A stretch of DNA of 64,000 nucleotides from Rhizobium sp. CF080. GTDB lineage: Bacteria > Pseudomonadota > Alphaproteobacteria > Rhizobiales > Rhizobiaceae. A program made the translations under genes and the position numbers. Shown here in pieces: positions 38,982 to 48,262 of this stretch. The first letter of the stretch is position 1. Every line of letters begins with the position of its first letter. The DNA is taken from NCBI RefSeq assembly GCF_000282095.2, contig NZ_AKKC02000009.1, forward strand, positions 248,001 to 312,000, given 5' to 3'. The notes under the pieces are model-generated. The model searched no databases. It had not been told where the DNA came from and worked only from the letters and a program-made list of their open reading frames with translations.

Positions 38982-39542
38982 ATGAGCTACGAGGTGGTCT
39001 TCCGCCGACTGCTGGACCGCATTGAGCTCCTCGAGCGCACCCTTCAGCGTGTCCAGACCCGTCAGAACAGCATGTTCCGTGAGGGCGTTGTCACGTCGGT
39101 CGATGCTGAGAACTATACCGCGATTGTCGATGCGCACGGGATTGAGAGCAAGCCCGTCCCTTGGCTGCAGCAGGCAGGCGAGATCAACGAATGGACTCCG
39201 CCATCAAAAGGGCAGCGGGTCGTTCTGGTTTCACCCGGCGGCGACATGGGGAAGGCGTTCATTCTCCCCGGGGGCTTTACTGATGAGGTGAAGCAACCGC
39301 ATGACAAGGGAGCCGAAAAGCGTGTGAAGATCGGTGGATGCGTGCTCACGCAGTCAGCCTCGGGTCTGATCCTCGAGGTCGACGGCACGAAATTCGAGTT
39401 CACTGCCGGAGGTTTTAAGCAGACCAACGGCGACCAGATCCACCATGGCGGCAAGCAAGAGCACGACGGCCAGAACGTCGGCAAGACACACGTTCATGGC
39501 GGCATCGTTCGCGGCGTCGCGGACACCGACCCACCCCACTAA
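38982..39542 (+). CDS. Baseplate assembly protein V, P2 gpV-like (186 aa)
   Basis: An N-terminal coiled part and OB fold (FREGVVTSVDAENYTAIVDAHG, QRVVLVSPGGDMGKAFILPGG) precede a beta-helix ending in QNVGKTHVHGGIVRG, the H-x-H metal-binding tip of gpV spikes. It pierces the outer membrane. Confidence 0.9.
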   Translation: MSYEVVFRRLLDRIELLERTLQRVQTRQNSMFREGVVTSVDAENYTAIVDAHGIESKPVPWLQQAGEINEWTPPSKGQRVVLVSPGGDMGKAFILPGGFTDEVKQPHDKGAEKRVKIGGCVLTQSASGLILEVDGTKFEFTAGGFKQTNGDQIHHGGKQEHDGQNVGKTHVHGGIVRGVADTDPPH

Positions 39543-39552
39543 GGAGACGACC

Positions 39553-39756
39553 ATGAAGACCACCTATTTCGCGACCGCCGAAGGTCACATCCTGGGCAGC
39601 TGGCGGAACGCGGGCGATTCCGTCGGCGAACTGACTGAGCGCGAGGCGAAGTATCTGGAGATGCACGGCACAATCGCCAGGACGAAGCTTGAAACCAAGG
39701 GCAAACCGCCCGCCCTGGAACCTGACGCGGCAGTGATCGAGCGGAAGACGCGATAA
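39553..39756 (+). CDS. Small baseplate-region protein (67 aa)
   Basis: MKTTYFATAEGHILGSWRNAGDSVGELTEREAKYLEMHG... with AAGGAGACGACC before the ATG. Located between gpV and gpW. Similar small proteins in related prophages are uncharacterised. Confidence 0.65.
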   Translation: MKTTYFATAEGHILGSWRNAGDSVGELTEREAKYLEMHGTIARTKLETKGKPPALEPDAAVIERKTR

Positions 39757-40172
39757 TGGCTCGGGTCGGGCTCGACGCCACAACCGGTCGCCTGCTTTAC
39801 GGGTGGGACCACTGCGTTCAGAGCATCACCAAGATCCTGACCACTGAACTGCGCGAGCGGGTGCAGAGGCGGAGCTTTGGCTCCGTCCTGCCAAGAATGA
39901 TCGACCGTCCGCAGAACCAGGAGACGGTCATCGACATCTATATGGCCGTTGCTGAATCGCTCGAGCCACGCGTCGTCGAAGGCCACCAAATGGGCGAGCC
40001 AGGCTTCGTGCTTTTGAGGACCAGCCTGGATGCTAATGAGGCCGGTCATCTCCTCATGCTCGTCAGCGGCGTGTTTTTCGAGAACGGCCACCTTGGCGAC
40101 TATAGCAACCCTGCCGCTCGTGAAATCTCCTTCGTGGTCACACAGGACAGTTTGGAGATCGCCGCGGCCTAA
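39756..40172 (+). CDS. Baseplate protein W, gp25-like (138 aa)
   Basis: GWDHCVQSITKILTTELRERVQRRSFGSVLPRMIDRP matches the gpW/gp25 family that forms part of the baseplate wedge. One-base overlap with the upstream stop (TAATG). Confidence 0.9.
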   Translation: MARVGLDATTGRLLYGWDHCVQSITKILTTELRERVQRRSFGSVLPRMIDRPQNQETVIDIYMAVAESLEPRVVEGHQMGEPGFVLLRTSLDANEAGHLLMLVSGVFFENGHLGDYSNPAAREISFVVTQDSLEIAAA

Positions 40173-40189
40173 GCTCGAAAGGAAGGGCG

Positions 40190-41077
40190 TTGTCCACTTC
40201 GGCGATCGACATAACCAAATTGCCAGCGCCGAGAGTAATCGAAGAGCTGAACTACGAGGCCTATCGAACTCGCGGCATTCAGGAATTCGTCGCCGTGTGG
40301 GAGACCGTTCGTGCGGAGAATCCCTCTCTCGGGCTACCATCTTACACGGTTGACGCGCTGGAGACCGACCCCTTCGTCATCCTCAATGAGGCCGAAAGTT
40401 ATCGCGAGACGCTTCTGAGGGCTCGCGTCAACGCGGCGCTTCGAGCAACTCTTTTGGCGTTTGCCAAGGGTAGCGACCTAGATCATCTCGCCGCCTTCTA
40501 TGACGTTTCACGAATGATCGGGGAGCTTGACGACAGGTTGGTTGACCGCGTCATACTGGCCATCCAGGGCAGATCGACCGGCGGTACTGAGCCACGTTAC
40601 AAATTCATCGCCATGTCGGCGGATATCCGCGTCCAAGACGCCATTGTCTATACTGTCGGCCGTAGCCCGCTCATTCACGTCGCCGTTTTTTCCACTGCTC
40701 CAGACGGCGTGGCGTCCGCGGATCTGTTGGAGATCGTCAACGCGGCCCTTCAGGACCCAGCAGTTCGAATGGTCAACGACACCATCGTAGTCGCCTCGGC
40801 AGTGAAGCAAGTCATCGACGTCGTCGTGGATGCCTGGCTGTTGCCAGACGCCGACGTCGCAACCTTGGACCGGGCTGCCGACAACCTCCGGGCAGCTTGG
40901 TCATCCGCTCGGTCGCTCGGCCGCGACTTCACCACCAGCTGGTGGATGGCGCAGCTCATGATCGCGGGAATTCACAGGGTGAAGCCAATCGCACCGTCTG
41001 CCGACGTGGTTGTCGTGCCGTCAGAGTCAATTTCGATCGGAACGATCACCCTTAACAACAGAGGAAGGGCTTACTGA
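40190..41077 (+). CDS. Baseplate protein J (295 aa)
   Basis: It starts TTG after GGAAGGGCG. LPAPRVIEELNYEAYRTRGIQEF and DPFVILNEAESYRETLLRARVNAA..LAFAKGSDLDHLAAFYDVSR are hallmarks of P2 gpJ. TGATG overlap with tail protein I. Confidence 0.92.
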   Translation: MSTSAIDITKLPAPRVIEELNYEAYRTRGIQEFVAVWETVRAENPSLGLPSYTVDALETDPFVILNEAESYRETLLRARVNAALRATLLAFAKGSDLDHLAAFYDVSRMIGELDDRLVDRVILAIQGRSTGGTEPRYKFIAMSADIRVQDAIVYTVGRSPLIHVAVFSTAPDGVASADLLEIVNAALQDPAVRMVNDTIVVASAVKQVIDVVVDAWLLPDADVATLDRAADNLRAAWSSARSLGRDFTTSWWMAQLMIAGIHRVKPIAPSADVVVVPSESISIGTITLNNRGRAY

Positions 41078-42195
41078 TGACTTCTTTGCTCCCCCTCAAT
41101 ACAGGATTGTTTGAGGGGGCGCAGGAGAAGGCCCTCCTGCCGAGGTGGCCCCTTTTGGAGGTTGGAGCAGATGCAATTGCTTCCGCAAAGAGAGCCCCTC
41201 CGCCTTCCGTCCTGCCATACCTTGTCTACGAATATGGGCTTGGTGAGCTGACGCCCTACGTGCCGAACCTCTACACGCTTGTCGTCGACCGAGAAGGCGT
41301 GAATTGGCAGCGCATTCGCGGAACACCGGCGGCCGTCAATAAGGGCCTTGGTTGGCTTGGTTACTCCGCCACGATGGAGGATGCTTGGCACGGCCGTGCC
41401 TATTGGAATAGCACCCAACTGCGGTTCCCCGAACTGCCCGCTAACGACAACCTGGATCTGGAGCGGATCGAAGGGATCACTCGCCTTTCTATGCCGCTGC
41501 GTTCTCGGCTCCGCCGTGGCGTCCATCAATATGATGTTGGCGCGGTCGAGGCGGACGGAAGCCGGCTCGACGCCAGCATTCTCGATCGGGAGAGTGGCGT
41601 TGCCGTTACGGCCACCGGCACGCTCTGGTCGTTCGGTCGCACCACCGAGATCGATCATCTTCTGACGGAGGCCGAAGGCACCGCGATCGGCAATTGGATA
41701 CCCGAACCAGCGGAAGGTGGGCTGAAATGGGTGGACATGCAATACCCGTGGGTGACCGCGAACTTCTTGTGGGCCGATAACCCGGCTGTACAACGCCGAA
41801 CACTGATGGCCGCCTGGTTCGCCGCGCGCGTTCTTTACGTCACGTTCCGCGACCAGAGCGGAGACGTCATCGGCCATCGACGTTGCCGTGCTGATCATCC
41901 CGTTCGCGAGCAGGTCGAGGGCGCCTACCTAGTCGGCGGCGTGCGCTATCAGCCGCAACCGGGCGCCGCGCGTGTTTACCTCGAAGCGATGACAGATTTC
42001 GAGGACGCATTCGACGTCGAAGCGAAGGCCGTCGAACTGACGGTTGGCGCTACCCTGGCGCCTGGCATCAAGCCCGGCCGGCTCTGGCTGCAGCCGGGCG
42101 AGCTACTCGGCGGTCACGCGATCGCCGTCACGTCCATTTCCCTGCCGCTGCGCAAGACGGTGCGCGAGCAGATCAAAATCCTCATGAGGTTCTAA
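41077..42195 (+). CDS. Tail protein I (372 aa)
   Basis: The N-terminal 150 residues (SVLPYLVYEYGLGELTPYVPNLYTLV..W.RIRGTPAAVNKGLGWLGY) match P2 gpI. The C-terminal half is an extension and may help attach the large fibre protein. TAATG overlap with the next gene. Confidence 0.85.
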   Translation: MTSLLPLNTGLFEGAQEKALLPRWPLLEVGADAIASAKRAPPPSVLPYLVYEYGLGELTPYVPNLYTLVVDREGVNWQRIRGTPAAVNKGLGWLGYSATMEDAWHGRAYWNSTQLRFPELPANDNLDLERIEGITRLSMPLRSRLRRGVHQYDVGAVEADGSRLDASILDRESGVAVTATGTLWSFGRTTEIDHLLTEAEGTAIGNWIPEPAEGGLKWVDMQYPWVTANFLWADNPAVQRRTLMAAWFAARVLYVTFRDQSGDVIGHRRCRADHPVREQVEGAYLVGGVRYQPQPGAARVYLEAMTDFEDAFDVEAKAVELTVGATLAPGIKPGRLWLQPGELLGGHAIAVTSISLPLRKTVREQIKILMRF

Positions 42196-45100
42196 TGTAC
42201 GAGCACGCTAGCGGCTTGCCCCACGCCTATGACCGCGCCGCAGGAAAGCCTGAACAGCAGAGCGTCGTTTTTTATGGCGATCGCCCGTTCATTCAGGGCG
42301 CCGAGTTGGTCGAGCTTCAGACGATCATCCGTGGTCGCCATGATCGGCTCGGCCGCCTGGTCGCCCGTGAGGGCAACCGGATCGCCCGCGCCGACGCCAT
42401 CGTCGATATCGAAATTGGGGCCATCACCCTTGCCTCCGGCAGTATCTATGTCTCCGGCGACGTCTTCCCAGTGGGCGAAGCCGTTCTGGAAGACGTGCCA
42501 ATGACCGGCCGCGTCGAAATCGGCGTTCGTCTGGTCCGCTCTTACGTGACGCACGAGGATGATCCCAGCCTCGTCGGCCTGGTTCCCGGCTCTCTTGCCG
42601 AGGGCGAGCCAGGTGCTGCGCGCGAAATCGCCAGCATCTCCTGGGCTCTTGAAGGCGACGACGGTGAAGGGGCCTTCTATTCCGTCTACACCCTGCTCGA
42701 CGGAACTATCCTCGACCAGACCGGCCCGTCCATTCTGGAGCCGGCCCTTCAGGCAATCGCCGCCTATGATCGCCCTAACGGCAATTACATCGTGTCGGGT
42801 TGCCGCGTGACGGCGATCAGCGCCGCCGGCGGCAATCAGATCTTCTCGATCGAGCAGGGCGAAGCTAACATCAACGGCTACAAGCGCACCCGTCTTGCGG
42901 CCCTACGGCACACTCAGCCCATTGCTTGGGAAGAGGTTGCCATTCCCGGCGAAACCAAAACCTATGGCGGCGGGGCGAGTTACACGTTCGCGGTCGATTT
43001 CGCGCCGATCGGCGTCATTAACTCGATCCTTCTGACAAAGGAAAAGACTGTCACGCTAACGCGGGGCGCGATCGCCAATGGCTCTGACGGTTTGCCAGAC
43101 AGTAGTGTGATTTCGGTCTCGTCCGTCGTCCAGGGCGGCACGACCTACGTCGCGGCCACCAGCTACAATCTTGTCGGCAACGCGATCGATTGGGCGCCTG
43201 CCGGCGCGGAGCCGGCAATCGGCTCGACGTATAACGTTACCTATCGGTACCGTGCTGCCGTCGCGCCCACGGCAAGCACCGACACGACAATCACCGTTTC
43301 GGGCGGTGTGGCAGGCGGCGACATCATCACTGCCTACACGCAAAAGCTACCGCGCATCGATCGCCTCTGCCTCGGCCAGGACGGTTCGCCGATCTACATC
43401 AAGGGGCTGCCGGCGCGTAGCAATCCGATGGCGCCGGGGGTGCCGAGTGAAATCCTGCCGCTTTGCCAGATCTTCAATGACTGGATGTCACTGCCCGTCG
43501 TCACCAATGACGGGGTGCGCTCCCTGCCGTATTCGGAGATGTGGCGGTATTTCAACCGGGTGATCGATTATGAGCGGCTGTTCCAGCTGGAGCGCCTTCG
43601 CAACAACATCGACTTTCGGGAGCCGGTCGCCAAGAAGGGGATCTTCGTCGATCCCTTCCTCGACGACAGCTATCGCGATGCGGGCGAGGCGCAGACCGGT
43701 GCGATTGGCAATGGCATGCTCCAGCTCGCCATCACGCCGACGTTCTTCACCGGGACGCTCACTGCGCCGGTCATGCTGGATTGGGTTGAGGAAGTCCTGG
43801 TCACACAGGACCTGAAGACGGGTTGCGAAAAGATCAACCCCTACCAGAACTTCAATCCGCTGCCCGGCTCACTCCGCCTCACACCGGCTGTCGACTTCTG
43901 GACCGAGGATAGAACCGACTGGCTCTCTGCGCAGACCATCGAGTTCAACCGTGGCACTCGCTTCGACGGTGGCCCGCTGCAGACGACAGACACGGAAACC
44001 CAGCTCGTCGACCATCGCGTCGAGCAGCTGGAATTCCTTCGGCAGATCCCGGTGGCTTTCACCATCAGCGGCTTTGGCCCAGGCGAAATCCTCCAGACGC
44101 TGACCTTCGACGCCATCAACGTCAAGCCGGCGGGAACACAGACTGCCAATGGTTCCGGACAGATCACCGGCACGTTCAACATTCCGCTGAACGTCACCGC
44201 TGGCACGAAGATCGTTGCCGCCAAGGGCGTCGGCGGGACGGAAGCCAACGCGATGTTTACCGGACAAGGCACCATCGAGATCGACACCATGCGGCGGGTG
44301 ACAACGGTCCAAAACTGGACAGCACCTCAGCTGGTTCAATGGGTTCGAGATACCGGAAATAACGGCTGGGACAATAACACCTCCGATGGCACCGGAAGTG
44401 CGCCGGATCCGCAAGCTCAGATGTTCGCGGTACCGGAGATGCGCCAACTGGTGGGCGTCGATTTCCATATCTGCCATGTCGGCAACCAGGCGAACCATCT
44501 GCTCGTGGACCAGGTATCGATCAACAACGGATACCCGACGACGAACATTGCCGCCGAGGTAGTCGTGCCGATGACAGGTGCCGTCGCCGGCTGGAAGGAG
44601 GCGCGCTACAATCTGCCGCTGACCACGCCGGCTGATCGGGCGCATGCGTTCGTCATCAAGACCGATGATGCCGACCATTCCGTCTCGTTCGCCAAGCTCG
44701 GCGGCTTTGATGAGACCTTGCAGAAGTTCGTGACCTCGCACCCTTATGTGACGGGGCCGCGTTTCTCCTCGGTCAACGCCCAGACATGGACGGCGCATCA
44801 GGATGAGGCACTCGCCTTCAGGATCGTCGCCGCGAAATACCTGGTGACCACGAAAACGGTTCCCCTGGGTAGCTTCGCGCTCAATCAGGCCTCTGATCTT
44901 CAGGTCCGAGCCGCTATCGAGCTTCCCGGTCCCGGATGCTCGGTCGTGTTCGAGATCGAGCGCACCAACGGCACGATTTACCGCCTCTTGCCGTTCCAGG
45001 TGCTGCAGCTCACTGAGTTCATCACCGAGACGGTGCAGCTGCGCGCCATCCTGACCGGAACAGAAAAGCTTTCCCCGGTGCTATTCGCTCCGGTGCAGCT

Positions 45101-45416
45101 GGTTGCCGGCAAGATCGGCACGACGCTGACCTACATCACCCGCGCCTTCACGCTGGGGACGGCTGTCCGGTTGACCAGCTACCTGAAGGCGTTCCTGCCG
45201 GGCGGCGCCTCGGTCGCCATGCACTATTCCAAGGATGGCGGAGCCTGGACGAGTCTTCCGTTTGTCAGCGCCGACGCCTTGGCGTTCCCGCTGTGGACGG
45301 AGCGCAAACATGAGGTGACGGGCCAGACCGGCACTCTGGTTCGCCTTCGCATCACCGGGACCGGAGGACCGGCCGCCCGGCTCATAATCGGCGATCTTGG
45401 CGCCGGCATCTTCTGA
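42195..45416 (+). CDS. DUF4815 baseplate/fibre protein (1073 aa)
   Basis: The N-terminus (MYEHASGLPHAYDRAAGKPEQQSVVFYGDRPFIQGAELVELQ) matches DUF4815, large proteins found in place of P2 gpH attachment domains in rhizobial and other prophages. The rest is beta-rich. It probably links the baseplate to receptor-binding fibres. Confidence 0.85.
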   Translation: MYEHASGLPHAYDRAAGKPEQQSVVFYGDRPFIQGAELVELQTIIRGRHDRLGRLVAREGNRIARADAIVDIEIGAITLASGSIYVSGDVFPVGEAVLEDVPMTGRVEIGVRLVRSYVTHEDDPSLVGLVPGSLAEGEPGAAREIASISWALEGDDGEGAFYSVYTLLDGTILDQTGPSILEPALQAIAAYDRPNGNYIVSGCRVTAISAAGGNQIFSIEQGEANINGYKRTRLAALRHTQPIAWEEVAIPGETKTYGGGASYTFAVDFAPIGVINSILLTKEKTVTLTRGAIANGSDGLPDSSVISVSSVVQGGTTYVAATSYNLVGNAIDWAPAGAEPAIGSTYNVTYRYRAAVAPTASTDTTITVSGGVAGGDIITAYTQKLPRIDRLCLGQDGSPIYIKGLPARSNPMAPGVPSEILPLCQIFNDWMSLPVVTNDGVRSLPYSEMWRYFNRVIDYERLFQLERLRNNIDFREPVAKKGIFVDPFLDDSYRDAGEAQTGAIGNGMLQLAITPTFFTGTLTAPVMLDWVEEVLVTQDLKTGCEKINPYQNFNPLPGSLRLTPAVDFWTEDRTDWLSAQTIEFNRGTRFDGGPLQTTDTETQLVDHRVEQLEFLRQIPVAFTISGFGPGEILQTLTFDAINVKPAGTQTANGSGQITGTFNIPLNVTAGTKIVAAKGVGGTEANAMFTGQGTIEIDTMRRVTTVQNWTAPQLVQWVRDTGNNGWDNNTSDGTGSAPDPQAQMFAVPEMRQLVGVDFHICHVGNQANHLLVDQVSINNGYPTTNIAAEVVVPMTGAVAGWKEARYNLPLTTPADRAHAFVIKTDDADHSVSFAKLGGFDETLQKFVTSHPYVTGPRFSSVNAQTWTAHQDEALAFRIVAAKYLVTTKTVPLGSFALNQASDLQVRAAIELPGPGCSVVFEIERTNGTIYRLLPFQVLQLTEFITETVQLRAILTGTEKLSPVLFAPVQLVAGKIGTTLTYITRAFTLGTAVRLTSYLKAFLPGGASVAMHYSKDGGAWTSLPFVSADALAFPLWTERKHEVTGQTGTLVRLRITGTGGPAARLIIGDLGAGIF

Positions 45417-45424
45417 GGATCGAT

Positions 45425-46489
45425 ATGGCAGTCACCGAACACTACGCTATCCCGCTTCCCGACCCGGCCGCCGAGGTTGATGAGGAATTCTATCGCCTGC
45501 AGCAGGCGTGGGCGGTCGTCGATGCCGCTATTTGGGCTCTGGCTAATGTCGTCGCCAACAAGGCCAATGCCAGCCACGGACATGGGATAGCTGATATCTC
45601 CGGTCTGGTGACGGCGCTTGCCGGAAAGATGGCCGCCACGCAGACGTTCGCGCTCGACGACCTGACCGACGTTAACGGCGCTACGGGCGCGGCAACCAAT
45701 TACCTTCTGGTCAAGAACGCCAGCGGGCAATGGGTTCCATCTTCGGCTATCGCCGCGCTCGGTACCCATCAACACGCGACGGCCGACATCGTCGGCCTGA
45801 CTGCCGCGATCAATGCCGCTGTCGCCGCCGTGGTCGCGGCGGCGCCGACGACACTCGACACACTCAACGAGCTGGCGGCCGCGATCGGTGACGATCCGAA
45901 TTTCGCGGCGACGATAGCCGCGCAGATCGGTTTAAAGGCACCAACCGCGAGCCCGACCTTCACAGGGACGCCGGCAGGCCCTACCGCCGCCGCTGGAACG
46001 AACACGACGCAACTGGCAACGACAGCTTTTGTTGCCGCGCTCGGCGCTCTGAAGGCTAATCTGGCATCACCAACATTCACAGGGACGCCAGCTGCACCAA
46101 CTGCCGCGGCCGGCACTAACACGACGCAGCTGGCGACGACGGCATTCGTCGACAATGCGCTAAGTAAGACGGTCGTCAAACGAAGCGGGCAACTTACACC
46201 TTCCCTCGGCGGCACCCTCACTTACGCTCACGGCCTCAGCTACACCCCCGATGAGTATTGGGCGGAGTTGGAATGCATCGCGACTGACAATGGCTGGGCC
46301 GCTAGCAACGTAATCAGAGCGCATGTCGACGACAACGGCGGCGGCTACGGTATCGAAGTATTTCGTGACGGCACGAGTGTGTATGGCATCGTCGGTGCAA
46401 ATGGTATCGGCGTTCATCATAATAAAACGACTGGTGCTGCTTTTGTCCCAACAGTAGCAAGCTGGAGAGTGCGTCTATGTACACGCTGA
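45425..46489 (+). CDS. Tail fibre protein with tandem repeats (354 aa)
   Basis: The N-terminus attaches to the baseplate; the shaft holds two near-identical modules SPTFTGTPAxPTAAAGTNTT.. (starting at about 45950 and 46067, 117 bp apart), typical of phage fibres. The C-terminal 90 residues are the likely receptor tip. It overlaps the next gene by 13 nt. Confidence 0.85.
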   Translation: MAVTEHYAIPLPDPAAEVDEEFYRLQQAWAVVDAAIWALANVVANKANASHGHGIADISGLVTALAGKMAATQTFALDDLTDVNGATGAATNYLLVKNASGQWVPSSAIAALGTHQHATADIVGLTAAINAAVAAVVAAAPTTLDTLNELAAAIGDDPNFAATIAAQIGLKAPTASPTFTGTPAGPTAAAGTNTTQLATTAFVAALGALKANLASPTFTGTPAAPTAAAGTNTTQLATTAFVDNALSKTVVKRSGQLTPSLGGTLTYAHGLSYTPDEYWAELECIATDNGWAASNVIRAHVDDNGGGYGIEVFRDGTSVYGIVGANGIGVHHNKTTGAAFVPTVASWRVRLCTR

Positions 46490-47112
46490 GTGAAAGGTTC
46501 TATCGGGATACAGAGGGGCGTTTTCTTGGCTCCTTCATTGGCGATTGGGTCAAGCAACCGACGCAGTCGGAGCCGCCACCAGATCCGTTGCCGGAAGGAT
46601 GGGAGCCGCCAGACGAGGTATACGTCGAGGTTTGGCCGGATATTCCTGCCGGGGCTGTCGAGGTGTCACTAGCCCCCGAGCGAGCCGGTCAAATCTACGA
46701 CCAAGTGGCATCAGTATGGATGGATCCGCCGGTCACCGCCGCAGAAGTGGACGCCGAGCGTGATCGGCGGATCGGGGCGGGTTTCACCTTCGAAGGCGTT
46801 TTGTATCAGTCGGACAAAGAGGCGCGCGAAAACATCATGGGGGCGCACAAGGCGGCCTCGGATGCGATGATGCTGTTTGGTGCTCAATCCGGAGATCTTG
46901 CTTGGCGCCTGCTTCTTGACCCCGCAGGACCGGAAGTGTTCGAGTGGATCGCTTCGGACAATTCCCGCGTACCGATGGATGCACCTACCGTGCTTCGCTT
47001 CGGCTATGCCGCCCTGTCCCACAAGGCGAGCCATATCTTCGCTGCGAGCGATCTAAAGAGCATGGACCCGGTACCGGTCGACTTCGCCACTAATCCGGTT
47101 TACTGGCCGTAA
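46477..47112 (+). CDS. DUF4376-type fibre-assembly protein (211 aa)
   Basis: VDAERDRRIGAGFTFEGVLYQSDKEARENI matches DUF4376, common at the C-terminus of fibre-assembly chaperones. The C-terminal end DPVPVDFATNPVYWP is echoed by a relic at 48087-48140. Confidence 0.8.
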   Translation: MYTLSERFYRDTEGRFLGSFIGDWVKQPTQSEPPPDPLPEGWEPPDEVYVEVWPDIPAGAVEVSLAPERAGQIYDQVASVWMDPPVTAAEVDAERDRRIGAGFTFEGVLYQSDKEARENIMGAHKAASDAMMLFGAQSGDLAWRLLLDPAGPEVFEWIASDNSRVPMDAPTVLRFGYAALSHKASHIFAASDLKSMDPVPVDFATNPVYWP

Positions 47113-47241
47113 GCCCGCGCATGCTAGCCGCGGCGAAGCTCTAGGCCGACTCCCTTGCCGTCCACCAACGTACAGCCAGGACTGGACGACATCTATCTCG
47201 TCATGCTTTTAGTGCTTCCCAAGCGTAAACGAGAGACCGCC

Positions 47242-48054
47242 ATGAGCCTTAGATCGACCATCCTCAACGCCGTCATAAAAGACAGCATGATGATTACGGA
47301 TTGCGCCTCTAAAGAGGACATCATGAAAGTCATCAGCCTGTTGACGCCGGTCCCGATTGGGGTCGAGCTTATTCGTATCGGCAGTGAGGGAGATGGGGGC
47401 TATTTGATTCCGGATGATATGGACGGGATCGAGTATTGTTTCTCGCCGGGGGTTTCGGAGGTTGCGGACTTCGAAGGGGATCTCGCCTCTAGGTTCGGGA
47501 TTAAGTCTTTTCTCGCCGATGCCAGCGTCGAGGCTCCTCCGTCTCCTAATGGAATGTTTGATTTCGAGAAAAAATTCCTCGGGGCGACGGATGGAGGGGA
47601 TTTCATCCGATTGTCAACCTGGATTAACGAGAAGCTAGGCCCCGGTGAGAGGTCTGACATGATCTTGCAGATGGATATCGAAGGCGCGGAATTTGACGTC
47701 CTTATCGAGACTTCCATCGAAACATTGAGGCGCTTCCGGGTGATGGTCATCGAGTTTCATGAGCTCGACATGCTTCTCACCAAGAAGGCGTGCCGCTTTC
47801 TAACGCCGATTTTCGAGAAGTTGGCGGCGGAGTTTGTCGTGGCTCATATCCACCCTAACAACTATCGAGCCCCGAGCTCAGCTTACGGTATCAAGGTGCC
47901 GCGAATTCTAGAAGTGACATTTCTTCGTAAGGACAGGATCAAGGAGGACCGCGCAGTGGAATGCTTGTCATTCCCGCATAAACTGGACCGAAAGAACGTG
48001 CCCTCTGCGCCCGATGTCATTTTGCCGGAGATGTGGTGGAAGCCGCAGGCGTAG
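47242..48054 (+). CDS. FkbM-family methyltransferase (270 aa)
   Basis: DGGYLIPDDMDGIEYCFSPGVSEVADFE, ILQMDIEGAEFDVL and VIEFHELDMLL are the SAM-binding and catalytic-region patterns of FkbM O-methyltransferases. Such enzymes methylate sugars of surface glycans; carried by a prophage next to fibre genes, it may alter the host receptor. I chose ATG 47242, preceded by GAGAGACCGCC; upstream TTG/ATG codons lack support. Confidence 0.85.
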   Translation: MSLRSTILNAVIKDSMMITDCASKEDIMKVISLLTPVPIGVELIRIGSEGDGGYLIPDDMDGIEYCFSPGVSEVADFEGDLASRFGIKSFLADASVEAPPSPNGMFDFEKKFLGATDGGDFIRLSTWINEKLGPGERSDMILQMDIEGAEFDVLIETSIETLRRFRVMVIEFHELDMLLTKKACRFLTPIFEKLAAEFVVAHIHPNNYRAPSSAYGIKVPRILEVTFLRKDRIKEDRAVECLSFPHKLDRKNVPSAPDVILPEMWWKPQA

Positions 48055-48071
48055 GCCTGCAACAATGGTGA

Positions 48072-48140
48072 ATCCGCCGGCCGCCAACGGACCCGATTCC
48101 GGCTGACGTCACCACAGATCCTGTCTACTGGCCGACGTGA
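48072..48140 (+). pseudogene. Relic of a fibre-assembly gene 3' end
   Basis: In frame, TDPIPADVTTDPVYWPT then a stop matches the C-terminus of the 46477-47112 protein (DPVPVDFATNPVYWP). No start is associated. It shows that a second fibre-assembly gene once ended here. Confidence 0.65.
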
Positions 48141-48187
48141 CGTAGACTGCGTCAAGGGGCTGCTGCCGGACATTTAGACTCAACCGA

Positions 48188-48215
48188 ACCCGCCCTTTGA
48201 GGCGGGTTTTTCTTT
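48188..48215 (+). terminator. Terminator before tail sheath gene
   Basis: ACCCGCC-CTTTGA-GGCGGGT followed by TTTTCTTT. Confidence 0.8.
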
Positions 48216-48262
48216 GCCCGCCATCCGGTGCGGGAAAACAAAACCAATAAGGAATAAGCGCG

